From a virus, in the IMG/VR virus record IMGVR_UViG_3300037258_000590, positions 62,001 to 126,000 of that record: a stretch of DNA of 64,000 nucleotides. One strand, given 5' to 3'. The position numbers and the translations under genes are program-made. Below are positions 30,399 through 38,056 of the stretch, one piece after another; the stretch's first letter is position 1, and every line of letters begins with the position of its first letter. The notes beneath the pieces are model-generated. The model had not been told where the DNA came from. It saw nothing but the letters and a program-made list of their open reading frames with translations, and did not search any database.

Positions 30399-30677
30399 TC
30401 AGTTTTCCCGGACGGTATCCGGGGTGGTGGTCGTGCCCCAGGCGGGGCGCGGCGGGTTGCAGCTGCCGGCCCTGGCTGCTGGCTTGCCGTCTGTGCCGGT
30501 GCGGATGCTGGCCCCCAGCTGCACCGAGGGCTCGCCCTGGTCCTCGGCGGGCGGCAGCGGGGTGACCGGCGGGGACCCGGGAGCGGACATGGCCGCGGAG
30601 CGGTCGCTCATCATGTTACCCGCTTCCTGGCTAGTGGGCCAAATCGAATCTTTAGCCAAATGACTAAGATCTTGCAT
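30399..30677 (-). CDS. proline-rich hypothetical protein
   Basis: 92 residues from ATG at 30677 (MQDLSHLAKDSIWPTSQEAG), preceded by GAGGAGGCG. Later part is Pro/Gly/Thr-rich and probably disordered. The open frame continues upstream but overlaps the small zinc-knuckle gene. Function unknown. Confidence 0.5.
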   Translation of the reverse strand: MQDLSHLAKDSIWPTSQEAGNMMSDRSAAMSAPGSPPVTPLPPAEDQGEPSVQLGASIRTGTDGKPAARAGSCNPPRPAWGTTTTPDTVREN

Positions 30678-30811
30678 CACGCCTCCTCGCTCATACGTTC
30701 GGTAACAATACGGGTAACCAGTTCCAGGTTGTCCGCGATAAGCCGCAGCAATTCCGGGTTGTCCTTCGCATGACCGCCGATGATGCTGCAGTCCGGACAA
30801 AGCGAGCCCAC
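30677..30811 (-). CDS. small zinc-knuckle protein, N-terminus damaged by duplication
   Basis: 44 residues from GTG (VGSLCPDCSIIGGHAKDNPE), with CPDC then a helix (LLRLIADNLELVTRIVTERM). A 26-base tandem duplication (30815-30866) lies immediately upstream. Removing one copy restores a frame in which MGTARQGDLARYAV runs into this ORF, so the original gene was longer. Confidence 0.5.
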   Translation of the reverse strand: MGSLCPDCSIIGGHAKDNPELLRLIADNLELVTRIVTERMSEEA

Positions 30812-30814
30812 GAC

Positions 30815-30866
30815 GGCATACCGGGCAAGATCTCCCTGACGGCATACCGGGCAAGATCTCCCTGAC
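30815..30866. repeat. tandem 26-bp duplication
   Basis: Two exact copies of a 26-base unit beginning GGCATACCGGGCAAGATCTC, at 30815-30840 and 30841-30866. Because 26 is not a multiple of 3 it shifts the reading frame of the small gene at 30677-30811. Confidence 0.9.
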
Positions 30867-30930
30867 GGGCAGTGCCCATGCTCCGGGCCTGCGCCAGCAG
30901 GTGCCGGAGCCTCGTCTCATCATACGGACC

Positions 30931-31248
30931 TCACGTCATGGCCGCGGAAATGAACGAGACGCGGCTGATGCCGGTCCCGGCGGCGGTACGGGCGTACAGC
31001 ACGGCCGGGTCCATGTCGCCGGGCGGCGCGGGAACGACAGGTGACTCTTTCGCGACCGGGGCGGTGAATTCCTCGGACTCGCCCGGATCGACGGGGTAGC
31101 CCTGGCCGTCGCCTGCTGCTTGCACGTCCGGGCCGCCGACATAGATGACCGAGCCGCCGCGGTTCTTGACCCGCACCCCGTTGGGGGGCACGGCGCACAG
31201 CGGAACGGTATCCTCGCCGACCTCGCGGGTTCCGGACGTAAAGCCCAC
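30931..31248 (-). CDS. small beta-rich virion-type protein
   Basis: 105 residues (MGFTSGTREVGEDTVPLCAV) with short beta strands (RVKNRGGSVIYVGGPDV), similar in style to small decoration or connector proteins located after actinophage capsid genes. Last residues RVSFISAAM. Four bases separate it from the preceding gene. Confidence 0.55.
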   Translation of the reverse strand: MGFTSGTREVGEDTVPLCAVPPNGVRVKNRGGSVIYVGGPDVQAAGDGQGYPVDPGESEEFTAPVAKESPVVPAPPGDMDPAVLYARTAAGTGISRVSFISAAMT

Positions 31249-31251
31249 GGC

Positions 31252-31815
31252 TCAGCCCGCTACCGCCCGGCCGCCGCGCAGCACCCGGCCGCCGCCCGGC
31301 TGGAACCGGCCTGACCCGGCCGCAGGCTCGTTGCCCTTGATCCCGGGCAGCTGCGGGCCGCCGGAAGCGTAACCGTCATCGTTGGCTGCGGTCCAGTCCG
31401 CGGACCCGGACACCGAGTCGCGCACGGTGTCCTGGGCGTAGCTGCCGGAGCCGAACGAGCCGGGGCGGGTGAAAGTGACCGCATCGGGCCCGGTGCCGCC
31501 GCTGGGAGTGGTGCCCTGGGTGCCGGGCGCTCCGGTGCCGTTGATGTCGGCGGGCGCCAGGCCGGTGAGGCCGTCGACCGTCTGGCCGGCTTCCACGGTG
31601 TCGTCATCGCCAGCTCCGCCGCCGCCTGCGGTGCCGGGTGCCCCGGTGCCCTGCGGGAGCTGGCCGCCGAAGATCATGCCGCCCCAGCCGCCGGGCGGGT
31701 ACTGGCCGGCCTCGTTGGTCGGGTCGGCGGGCCCCTGGTCGTTCCCGGAGATCTTCGGGCCGCCGGAGATGCGCTTGGTGCTGTCGTAGCCGGGGACCTG
31801 AGTGCTGCTGGTCAC
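31252..31815 (-). CDS. Gly/Pro-rich structural-type protein
   Basis: 187 residues, low-complexity and probably disordered (PGGWGGMIFGG, GTGAPGTAGGGG). No transmembrane or catalytic motif. It is the first gene downstream of the leader at 31833-31888, left of the CRISPR array. Likely a minor head protein. Confidence 0.55.
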   Translation of the reverse strand: MTSSTQVPGYDSTKRISGGPKISGNDQGPADPTNEAGQYPPGGWGGMIFGGQLPQGTGAPGTAGGGGAGDDDTVEAGQTVDGLTGLAPADINGTGAPGTQGTTPSGGTGPDAVTFTRPGSFGSGSYAQDTVRDSVSGSADWTAANDDGYASGGPQLPGIKGNEPAAGSGRFQPGGGRVLRGGRAVAG

Positions 31816-31832
31816 AGGGGGCTCCTCATCAT

Positions 31833-31888
31833 CTGGAGCCCGGCTCCCCGGAGGCCGCGGGCGACTGGTCAGTCAGCTACCAGGATAG
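31833..31888 (-). promoter_or_regulatory. promoter and conserved leader motif
   Basis: Minus-strand TATCCT (31887-31882), then GTCGCCCGCGGCCTCC and GGAGCCGGGCTCC. It separates the CRISPR array from the downstream genes and would start an independent transcript there. Confidence 0.5.
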
Positions 31889-32009
31889 CCCCTTCCGGCG
31901 GTTTTCCTCAGTTGCGGGCGGCGCGCCCTCAGCGGACGCCGTAGCCAGGAGGGCCGGATGCCGGCGGCTCCCTGGCCAGCTGGCACACCTCCTCGCTCAT
32001 CTTCTGGCG

Positions 32010-33497
32010 GTCGCATCCCGCACCCAGCTCAGGGCCTGCTGCCAATTGCGGCCTAAGCCCGGACCGGAAGCGGGAATGAATGAGGCCGTCGCACCCCCGC
32101 ACCCAGCTCAGGGCCTGCTGCCAGGCGCGTACCTGTGGCCGTGGTCGCACCTCATGCCCAGCTCAGGCCCTGCTGCCAGACCCGTTCGGGCTCGGCTACT
32201 TCGTCGGGGGTCGCACCTCATACCCAGCTCAGGCTCCGTTGCCAGGCTGTGCAGCTCACTGTCGCACCTCATACCCAGCTCAGGCTCCGTTGCCAGTGAC
32301 GGCGTGCCCGCGCGGCGGTCATCTGGGCAACCCCGTCGCACCTCATACCCAGCTCAGGCTCCGTTGCCAGCCTCCCACTGGAAGGCGCGCCTACGGCTAC
32401 AATGCAGTCGCACCTAATGCCCAGCTCAGGCTCCGTTGCCAGGCCAGGCGGATACTTCTGCGCAAGGTTCCAGCATGTCTGGGGGTCGCACCTCATACCC
32501 AGCTCAGGCTCCGTTGCCAGTCGCAACCAGTCGGCAGCGGTATACCTGCCGTTCTGCAGTCGCACCGCATGCTCAGCTCAGGCTCCGTTGCCAGCAGAAG
32601 ACGACCCGAATCTTAAGGTTGCGCTCCTGGTCGCACCTCATGCCCAGCTCAGGCTCCGTTGCCAGCTCCGGACGCCCAGGCCTTAATCCCAGGCGTCCGG
32701 AGCGTCGCACCTCATGCCCAGCTCAGGCTCCGTTGCCAGCCCGGGTCATGTCCCACCTCATGCCCAGCTCAGGCTCCGTTGCCAGCCTCAGCACCCTTGA
32801 GCGCATCGCGGCGGATCCGCCGTCGCACCTCATGCCCAGCTCAGGCTCCGTTGCCAGCCGCCCCGGCCAGTCCCACGTCGCCTTGGCGTCGCATCTCATG
32901 CCCAGCTCAGGCTCGGTTGCCAGACGTATTTCTTCCCGCCTAGGGCGACTGCTCGCAGCAGTCGCACCTCATGCCCAGCTCAGGCTCCGTTGCCAGGATC
33001 TCGACCATCTCGCCGGCGAGCACGCGACTCGTGTCGCACCTCATGCCCAGCTCAGGCTCCGTTGCCAGCCCCCGGCCGGACTTTGGCGAGGCTAAGCAGT
33101 CGCACCTCATGCCCAGCTCAGGCTCCGTTGCCAGGACCAGGGCATTTTCGCATGCCCGGGGGAGACACTAGTCGCACCTCATGCCCAGCTCAGGCCCCGT
33201 TGCCAGTGTGGCGCCTGTAGGTTGCCTGACATGGAGATGCGCGTCGCACCTCATGCCCAGCTCAGGCTCCGTTGCCAGCGAAGGCCAGCGCGTGACCGTG
33301 CTGACCACGGAGGTAGTCGCACCTCATGCCCAGCTCAGGCTCCGTTGCCAGCCGGACCCGTGGCCCCCCGCCATCCCGCCGGCGCCGGTCGCACCTCATG
33401 CCCAGCTCAGGCTCCGTTGCCAGCGGCGATATCGCGGACCTGGCTGATTTCAGGCTGACCAGTCGCACCTCATGCCCAGCTCAGGCTCCGTTGCCAG
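32010..33497 (-). CRISPR. CRISPR array, 22 repeats of 36 bp
   Basis: Twenty-two repeats and 21 unique spacers. In minus-strand sense the repeat starts CTGGCAACGGAGCCTGAG and ends GGCATGAGGTGCGAC. Spacer lengths from left to right are 42, 19, 30, 15, 38, 36, 42, 38, 35, 38, 10, 36, 30, 37, 36, 30, 36, 36, 37, 36 and 38. The first three repeats on the left (32010, 32088, 32144) diverge most, so the left is probably the trailer end and transcription probably runs leftwards, the same strand as the nuclease gene. The last repeat supplies the stop codon of that gene. Confidence 0.93.
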
Positions 33498-35133
33498 GGC
33501 TCCGCTTTCGCGTCTGCCGCGACCTGCGGCGTTCCGGCGGCTTGCGAGCACCTACCCGGCCATAGGCTCCCGGGATAAGGTTCTCAGTCAGCCCGGCGTA
33601 ACCCCTCTCCTGACCTGGGTGCGAGCGCTCCCCGGAGGGAGACTCCGCGCCTGGGTGCTCGCCTGGCGATGTCACTATTGAGTTGGGTAGCGAGTTGACG
33701 GGCTGCTGGCTGACGCCGAGGCATGTCTCCCGTCCTGCCACGGCCTGCGCTGCCGCGGTATACCGATCCAGTATATTCCGGGCCGCGACCACATCGGCAT
33801 GGCCTTCGAGCCCGCAGCGCACGCACCGGAACGTGTCCCGGTCCGGGCGGTTTGCCGCGTCGACATGCCCGCAGCGCGGGCATGTCTGCGAGGTGTACGC
33901 GGCCGGGACGGCAGCCACCTGCGTCTTGTACGCGGTGAACTGCATCACCTGATACCAGTTCCTGGCCAGGATCGCGCGGTTGAGCCCGGCTTTAGCCCGG
34001 ACCTGCGAGCCTGGCTGTTCCGCCGTGCCCCTGGCTGAGCTGGTCATCGCGGACACGTCAAGATCTTCCATGACCACCATCGCGTACCGGTCGGCAAGAG
34101 CGCGAGAAGCCAGGTGCGCTCCCGCAGTGCGCTGGCGGACCTGGCGCTGGCTGAGCTTGAGGTACGCCAGCTTGTCCCGGGCGTACCGGGCCGAATGCTT
34201 CCAGCAGCCGCAATCGTGGGCGGGATGACCCGGCGGTGGGCAGTAATGCCGGATCAGCTTGCTCCGGCCGCGCACGGTAACCCACACGTCGTGCCGGCAC
34301 GGGTTCAGGCGGCGCTTGCGGCTCAGGGTACGCTGCAGCCGGTCCTTGCGCTGCTGCTGTCCCGCAGACAAGACGGGCGTGTGATAAGCAGCCCCGTCTG
34401 CGGTGGCGATAGTGACGGCTACGCCGCGGTCGACCCCGGTAATGCCGCCAGCCGCGGGTTGCCGTACCTGGGCGGTGTCGTACTGCAGCAGCACCCAGTA
34501 ACGGCCCAGCGCATCAGCGCGCAGCACCGCGAACCTGACCAGGGTGTCGGCGGGCAGTTCCCGGTGATACCGGATACGGATCACGCCGATGACACCCGGC
34601 ACGCGGAATTCGGCGGTTGCCGGGCGGCTCCCGGTCGCTTTCCCGGTCACGATCACGGTCTTGCCCAGCGGACGCGGGCCGTTCTCGCCCTTCACCTGCC
34701 AGTACAGCGAACCGCCCCGGTGCACCGAACGAAAACGCGGCGGGCTGGACGGGCACCGCTGGCCGGGTGCGTGCGGATTCCGGTTCCACCCGGCCAGCGC
34801 TTTGAGATGCCTGGTCCAGGACCCGGACAGCTGCCGCAAAGCGCCGTACAGGAAAACCGCCGGCACGTCCGCGATCAGCCGCAAGCCGCCCTGGTACGGG
34901 AACTCCACGCCAGCCTGACGGGCAGCCGTTACCGCGTAGGAAAGCCGCTGCTTGTACGTCTCTACCGGAACATGATGCCGGTACCGGTCGAGCTGTGACG
35001 CGGCAGCCTCGTTGTAGAACCAGGTGACGCCGGCGTGGCAGAACCTGAACGCGGTTTCCTGCTCCGCGGTAAGCATGGCGGCGTAGGCCTGAGCGCGGAT
35101 ATGCCGGCCAGCATCTTTGCCAGGCGGGGTCAC
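33481..35133 (-). CDS. TnpB/Cas12-like RNA-guided nuclease (type V-U-like)
   Basis: 550 residues from GTG at 35133. A helical N-terminal OrfB-type domain (residues 10-130) is followed by a tripartite RuvC: Asp235 in GITGVDRGVAV, Glu356 in AMVVMEDLDV, Asp447 in GHADVVAARN. A four-Cys zinc finger (C418, C421, C437, C440) lies between RuvC II and III. All catalytic residues are present, so cleavage is plausible. A Cys/His insertion (CRHDVWV to CGCWKH, residues 279-312) sits between RuvC I and II, and a 95-residue basic tail follows RuvC III. The gene abuts a 22-repeat CRISPR array and lacks TnpA, cas1 or cas2 nearby. It is longer than typical TnpB (about 400 aa). Confidence 0.88.
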   Translation of the reverse strand: MTPPGKDAGRHIRAQAYAAMLTAEQETAFRFCHAGVTWFYNEAAASQLDRYRHHVPVETYKQRLSYAVTAARQAGVEFPYQGGLRLIADVPAVFLYGALRQLSGSWTRHLKALAGWNRNPHAPGQRCPSSPPRFRSVHRGGSLYWQVKGENGPRPLGKTVIVTGKATGSRPATAEFRVPGVIGVIRIRYHRELPADTLVRFAVLRADALGRYWVLLQYDTAQVRQPAAGGITGVDRGVAVTIATADGAAYHTPVLSAGQQQRKDRLQRTLSRKRRLNPCRHDVWVTVRGRSKLIRHYCPPPGHPAHDCGCWKHSARYARDKLAYLKLSQRQVRQRTAGAHLASRALADRYAMVVMEDLDVSAMTSSARGTAEQPGSQVRAKAGLNRAILARNWYQVMQFTAYKTQVAAVPAAYTSQTCPRCGHVDAANRPDRDTFRCVRCGLEGHADVVAARNILDRYTAAAQAVAGRETCLGVSQQPVNSLPNSIVTSPGEHPGAESPSGERSHPGQERGYAGLTENLIPGAYGRVGARKPPERRRSRQTRKRSPGNGA

Positions 35134-35354
35134 CGGCCCGCACCTGCTGCCAGGCAGCGCTCTACCTCCGCCAGGCTGGCACCTGTCTGCTCATCGCCGG
35201 CCAGCAGCCTGCCCTCCGCGTTGCGCAGGTACCAGCGCCCGTAGCCGAGCGCGCGAGGGTCACGCCGCCGGAGCTTAGCCAGGCGCAGCCCCTGCCGGGC
35301 GGCAGCGCGCCGGGAACGGTTCTCCCGGGTCATCAGCGTGTAGTCGCGAGTCAC
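35130..35354 (-). CDS. small basic protein coupled to the nuclease
   Basis: 74 residues; MTRENRSRR at residue 9 is an alternative start. Sequence RDPRALGYGRWYLRNAEGRL then GASLAEVERCLAA resembles small proteins found near actinobacterial mobile elements. Its stop overlaps the nuclease GTG start (GTGA), so the two are translationally coupled and may work together. Confidence 0.6.
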   Translation of the reverse strand: MTRDYTLMTRENRSRRAAARQGLRLAKLRRRDPRALGYGRWYLRNAEGRLLAGDEQTGASLAEVERCLAAGAGR

Positions 35355-35383
35355 GCCAGCTGTAACGACAGCTGTAGCGGGAG

Positions 35384-35698
35384 TTATTCCCTTGCGTCTC
35401 CTGCGCGCATCCCGGCGGGCGGGTTCGCGTGCGGCGCCAGCTTCGCCATTTCCGTGGTCATCTGCTGCCGGATCTCCTGCTCCGCGAGATGCGGCGTACC
35501 ACCGTAGATCATGGCGCGGATAATGCGGAGCCGCCGGGCAGCGTCCACGGCTTCCGCTTCAAGCACGTCTTCCAGGTGCTCGCACCACTGGCGCAGCAGC
35601 GTGACCTGGATCTGCAGGACGGCATCAGCCGGAGCTGACAGGCCGAGCCGGCGCAGGTACTGCTCAAGGATGTCCCTGGTCGCGCTCACCGCCGGCAC
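35384..35698 (-). CDS. helical hypothetical protein
   Basis: 104 residues (MPAVSATRDILEQYLRRLGL), nearly all helix, with a conserved-looking core (CEHLEDVLEAEAVDAARRLR). Ends PHANPPAGMRAGDARE; the segment PHANPPAGMR recurs in the neighbouring gene 35717. Probably a head-region accessory protein. Confidence 0.6.
   Translation of the reverse strand: MPAVSATRDILEQYLRRLGLSAPADAVLQIQVTLLRQWCEHLEDVLEAEAVDAARRLRIIRAMIYGGTPHLAEQEIRQQMTTEMAKLAPHANPPAGMRAGDARE
35406..35436. repeat. 31-bp direct repeat, copy 1
   Basis: Starts CGCATCCCGGCGGGCGGGTT. Identical except for one base to copy 2 at 35721-35751. Encodes the shared C-terminal tail of two different minus-strand proteins. Confidence 0.85.
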
Positions 35699-35716
35699 CG
35701 CCCTCCTGCTGTCAGG

Positions 35717-35950
35717 CTAGCGCATCCCGGCGGGCAGGTTCGCGTGCGGCGAGCACCTGATGCACTGCAGGTTCGAGCTGTCGGCAGAGTCGGTGATGAC
35801 CAGGGTGCCGGGCATCGCCATGTGCCCGCAGGGCAGCCGCTTGAGCAGGACCCCGCCGTCACGGCAGGCCATGCAGACGTGCCGCGTGTCGGCCAGCACG
35901 ATCCGGTCCGCTGACGGCGGGATAGGCCGCCCGCAGGAGCCGCACGGCAT
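35717..35950 (-). CDS. zinc-ribbon protein
   Basis: 77 residues with CGSC, CMAC, CGH and CIRC, so two zinc sites (MPCGSCGRPIPPSADRIVLA). C-terminus PHANLPAGMR is shared with the gene at 35384. Function unknown; lies between the head-region gene at 36001 and the nuclease locus. Confidence 0.65.
   Translation of the reverse strand: MPCGSCGRPIPPSADRIVLADTRHVCMACRDGGVLLKRLPCGHMAMPGTLVITDSADSSNLQCIRCSPHANLPAGMR
35721..35751. repeat. 31-bp direct repeat, copy 2
   Basis: Starts CGCATCCCGGCGGGCAGGTT. One mismatch from copy 1 at 35406-35436. Both copies lie at the 3' ends of genes, so they may be recombination footprints. Confidence 0.85.
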
Positions 35951-36000
35951 ACGGCTGGCGCGGCCCCGGGCGACGGCGATACGGGAGCGGCGGCTGTTGC

Positions 36001-36558
36001 TCAGAGCCGGCCGCCGTACCGGCTCATCAGGTCCGCCTTGGTCATCGCGGCGGCCTTGTCCTGATCGGCGCCCTGGCTGACCGCCCAGTCGATCCAGGCG
36101 GCCTTGGGAGCGGCGGGACCCGGCGCGACAGGCGCTGGCGTCACGGCATCCGGCTCGCCGGGTTCCTGCACCTGGTCGTCGTCCCCGGCGCCTGCCTCGG
36201 CCCCGTCGTCCCCGGCGCCTGCCTCGGCCCCGTCGTCCCCGGCGTCGAGGTAGCCGGGCGGCTCCGGCACATCGCCCGGCACCGCATCCGCGGCCAGGGC
36301 TTCGGCGGCCAGCCGCTCGCCCTCAACCTGGCTGGCCGGGCGGCCGTCGAGCTTGGACGGGTGGCCCGGCCGCGGGCCTTCGAAGTCGTCCCGCAGCATG
36401 TCCCAGAGCGCTTCCGCGTCCTTGCCGTACGGCGCGGCCAGCTCGGCCCGGATCAGGTCCGCGCCTTCAGCGTCAGGCACGTCCAGTGTCGCGTCCACGG
36501 GCGGCCACCGCTCGCCGTTGCGATGCCCGGAGATCCCGATCCGCATCCGTACCAGCAT
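36001..36558 (-). CDS. head-region protein with acidic repeats
   Basis: 185 residues from ATG at 36558 (MLVRMRIGISGHRNGERWPP). A folded N-terminus is followed by an acidic linker with two copies of GDDGAEAGA (27-base tandem DNA repeat) and a helical C-terminus (IDWAVSQGADQDKAAAMTKA) like small DNA-binding tails. It directly follows the capsid gene in transcription order, so a head-completion role is likely. Confidence 0.6.
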   Translation of the reverse strand: MLVRMRIGISGHRNGERWPPVDATLDVPDAEGADLIRAELAAPYGKDAEALWDMLRDDFEGPRPGHPSKLDGRPASQVEGERLAAEALAADAVPGDVPEPPGYLDAGDDGAEAGAGDDGAEAGAGDDDQVQEPGEPDAVTPAPVAPGPAAPKAAWIDWAVSQGADQDKAAAMTKADLMSRYGGRL

Positions 36559-36662
36559 GGCTGTTCCCTCCGGGATAGCACCTTGCTCCTGTAATGGCAT
36601 CCCAGCCGGTGCTCGCGTTACAGGCCGCCAGCACCGGCCAGGATGTGCCCGCGAGGTGCCGG

Positions 36663-37928
36663 TCAGGTACCGGCCCCGACGAACACCTTGATCGCCCCGG
36701 TACGGTCCACCAGCGTGCCGTCGCCGCGCAGGATCGCACGGAACGTCACGAGATCGCTGCCGAAAGCGAAGTCGTCGGAGCGCTCAAACCGCACCCCGCC
36801 GACCAGGCGGACGAAGTACTGGGAGAAGTCTCCGAAAGCGACCGACTTGGCCGACGTGGCCTGAGCCGGCATGAACGGGTCCGCCACCAGGGGCTTGCCG
36901 AGCAGCAGGTCAGGGGACCCGAGGACAGCGCTGGGCTCCCAGATCGGGCGCCCCACGGTGTCGGTGATCTTCCGGAAGCCCCCGATGGTCTTGTCCGCGG
37001 CCAGCCAGTAGCAGGATCGCGACTGGCGGTAGGGGGCAATCACGGAATATTCCAGGTCGACCAGGTTGGCGTAGGACGGTGCCCCGGAGACGCCGGTCAC
37101 GGCCCCGGTCACGCCGGTCGTGGCGACGGTGACGATGCCCGCGGGCTGGCCGCTGCCGGATCCGTTCACCAGGTCGGATCCGAACGAGTTTCCGAGAGCC
37201 CGCCCGGCTTGCATAGCAAGATACCCGAGAAGGTCTACCGCCGTGTCGTCAATCAGCTCCCGTGCTACTTGGAGCATAATTCCGTATTTGTACGCTGACA
37301 AGGGTTGCATCGAGAATGCAGGGTCAGCGGTGGGCAGGTTTCCGGCCTGCGCCGCGGAGGCCGCAGTCGAATGTGCTGTCGTCTTGGGCACCTGCAGCGT
37401 CTCGCCGCCACCGGTGTTGAGGACGGTCGGACCGCACTGCATCACACCCGAGACCTCGATCAAGTGTGCGATAAGCATGTCGTAGAAGTCGGTCGGTACG
37501 ATACTGCTTGCGTTTGTGCCGCTTGACTGGCCGCCCGTGGTCAGGATCCGGTAGTTGATCGGGCCGAGGCTGTTGTCGCGGCGGATCTCCAGGTTCCGGG
37601 GCGCGCCTTCCTCCCCGCGGGCCCACTTGCGGATCTCCTCCAGCATCGCGCCGCCGCCAGCGGTCCGGGCTGCCTGGCCGCCTTCGGGCTTGCGGCCGGA
37701 CAGCGCGTCGAACGCGTCATCGGCCTCCTTGGCGCGCTTCTCGGTATCGAGCACGGCGCGGATGCGGGTGTCCAGCTTGGACATCTCCTCCTGCATCGCG
37801 TCCCACTTGCCCTGTTCCTCATCGGTCAGGGCGCGGTTCTCGGTAGCAGCCGCCTCAGCGATGCCCTTAGCCTCATTCCAGACGTTCTGCCTCCGGTCAC
37901 GAAGCCTTTTTGCGACCTCACTAGCCAC
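36663..37928 (-). CDS. HK97-type major capsid protein
   Basis: 421 residues. The N-terminal 75 residues are a coiled-coil scaffolding (delta) region (VAKRLRDRRQNVWNEAKGIA, then EEQGKWDAMQEEMSKLDTRI). The rest follows the HK97 gp5 fold, with QVARELIDDT, QAGRALGNSFGSDLV and GKPLVADPFMP. The delta region is normally removed by the prohead protease encoded just upstream. A conserved leader lies at 37988-38020. It is the main building block of the icosahedral shell. Confidence 0.93.
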   Translation of the reverse strand: MASEVAKRLRDRRQNVWNEAKGIAEAAATENRALTDEEQGKWDAMQEEMSKLDTRIRAVLDTEKRAKEADDAFDALSGRKPEGGQAARTAGGGAMLEEIRKWARGEEGAPRNLEIRRDNSLGPINYRILTTGGQSSGTNASSIVPTDFYDMLIAHLIEVSGVMQCGPTVLNTGGGETLQVPKTTAHSTAASAAQAGNLPTADPAFSMQPLSAYKYGIMLQVARELIDDTAVDLLGYLAMQAGRALGNSFGSDLVNGSGSGQPAGIVTVATTGVTGAVTGVSGAPSYANLVDLEYSVIAPYRQSRSCYWLAADKTIGGFRKITDTVGRPIWEPSAVLGSPDLLLGKPLVADPFMPAQATSAKSVAFGDFSQYFVRLVGGVRFERSDDFAFGSDLVTFRAILRGDGTLVDRTGAIKVFVGAGT

Positions 37929-37987
37929 TTCTGTTTCCTCCTAAACGGGGATTCGGTTGGAGCACCCAGATCGGGGGCTCGGATACA

Positions 37988-38020
37988 ACCGGCTCCGTCC
38001 GCGCCCAGGAGGGCAGCTAC
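37988..38020 (-). promoter_or_regulatory. conserved leader motif upstream of capsid gene
   Basis: Minus strand GTAGCTGCC then GCGGACGGAGCCGG. It matches the element at 1752-1784 base for base over most of its length and shares the CGGAGCC core with the five other leaders. A -10 box is not clear here. Confidence 0.5.
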
Positions 38021-38056
38021 GGCCTCAGCAGATTCTGTTTTACTGTCCTGGGCGGG

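Noticed and set aside
31929-32000. 23-residue frame MSEEVCQLAREPPASGPPGY next to the first CRISPR repeat
   Set aside because: Too short and supported only by a weak SD; may be part of the array flank.
32080-33565. Many overlapping frames across 32-33.5 kb repeating SHLMPSSGSVAS or RTSCPAQAPLPA
   Set aside because: They are translations of the CRISPR repeats in different frames, not proteins.
33481-35133. Ordinary IS200/IS605 insertion with TnpB
   Set aside because: No TnpA, no transposon end structures seen, and a long CRISPR array abuts the gene; still, a domesticated TnpB is likely the ancestor.
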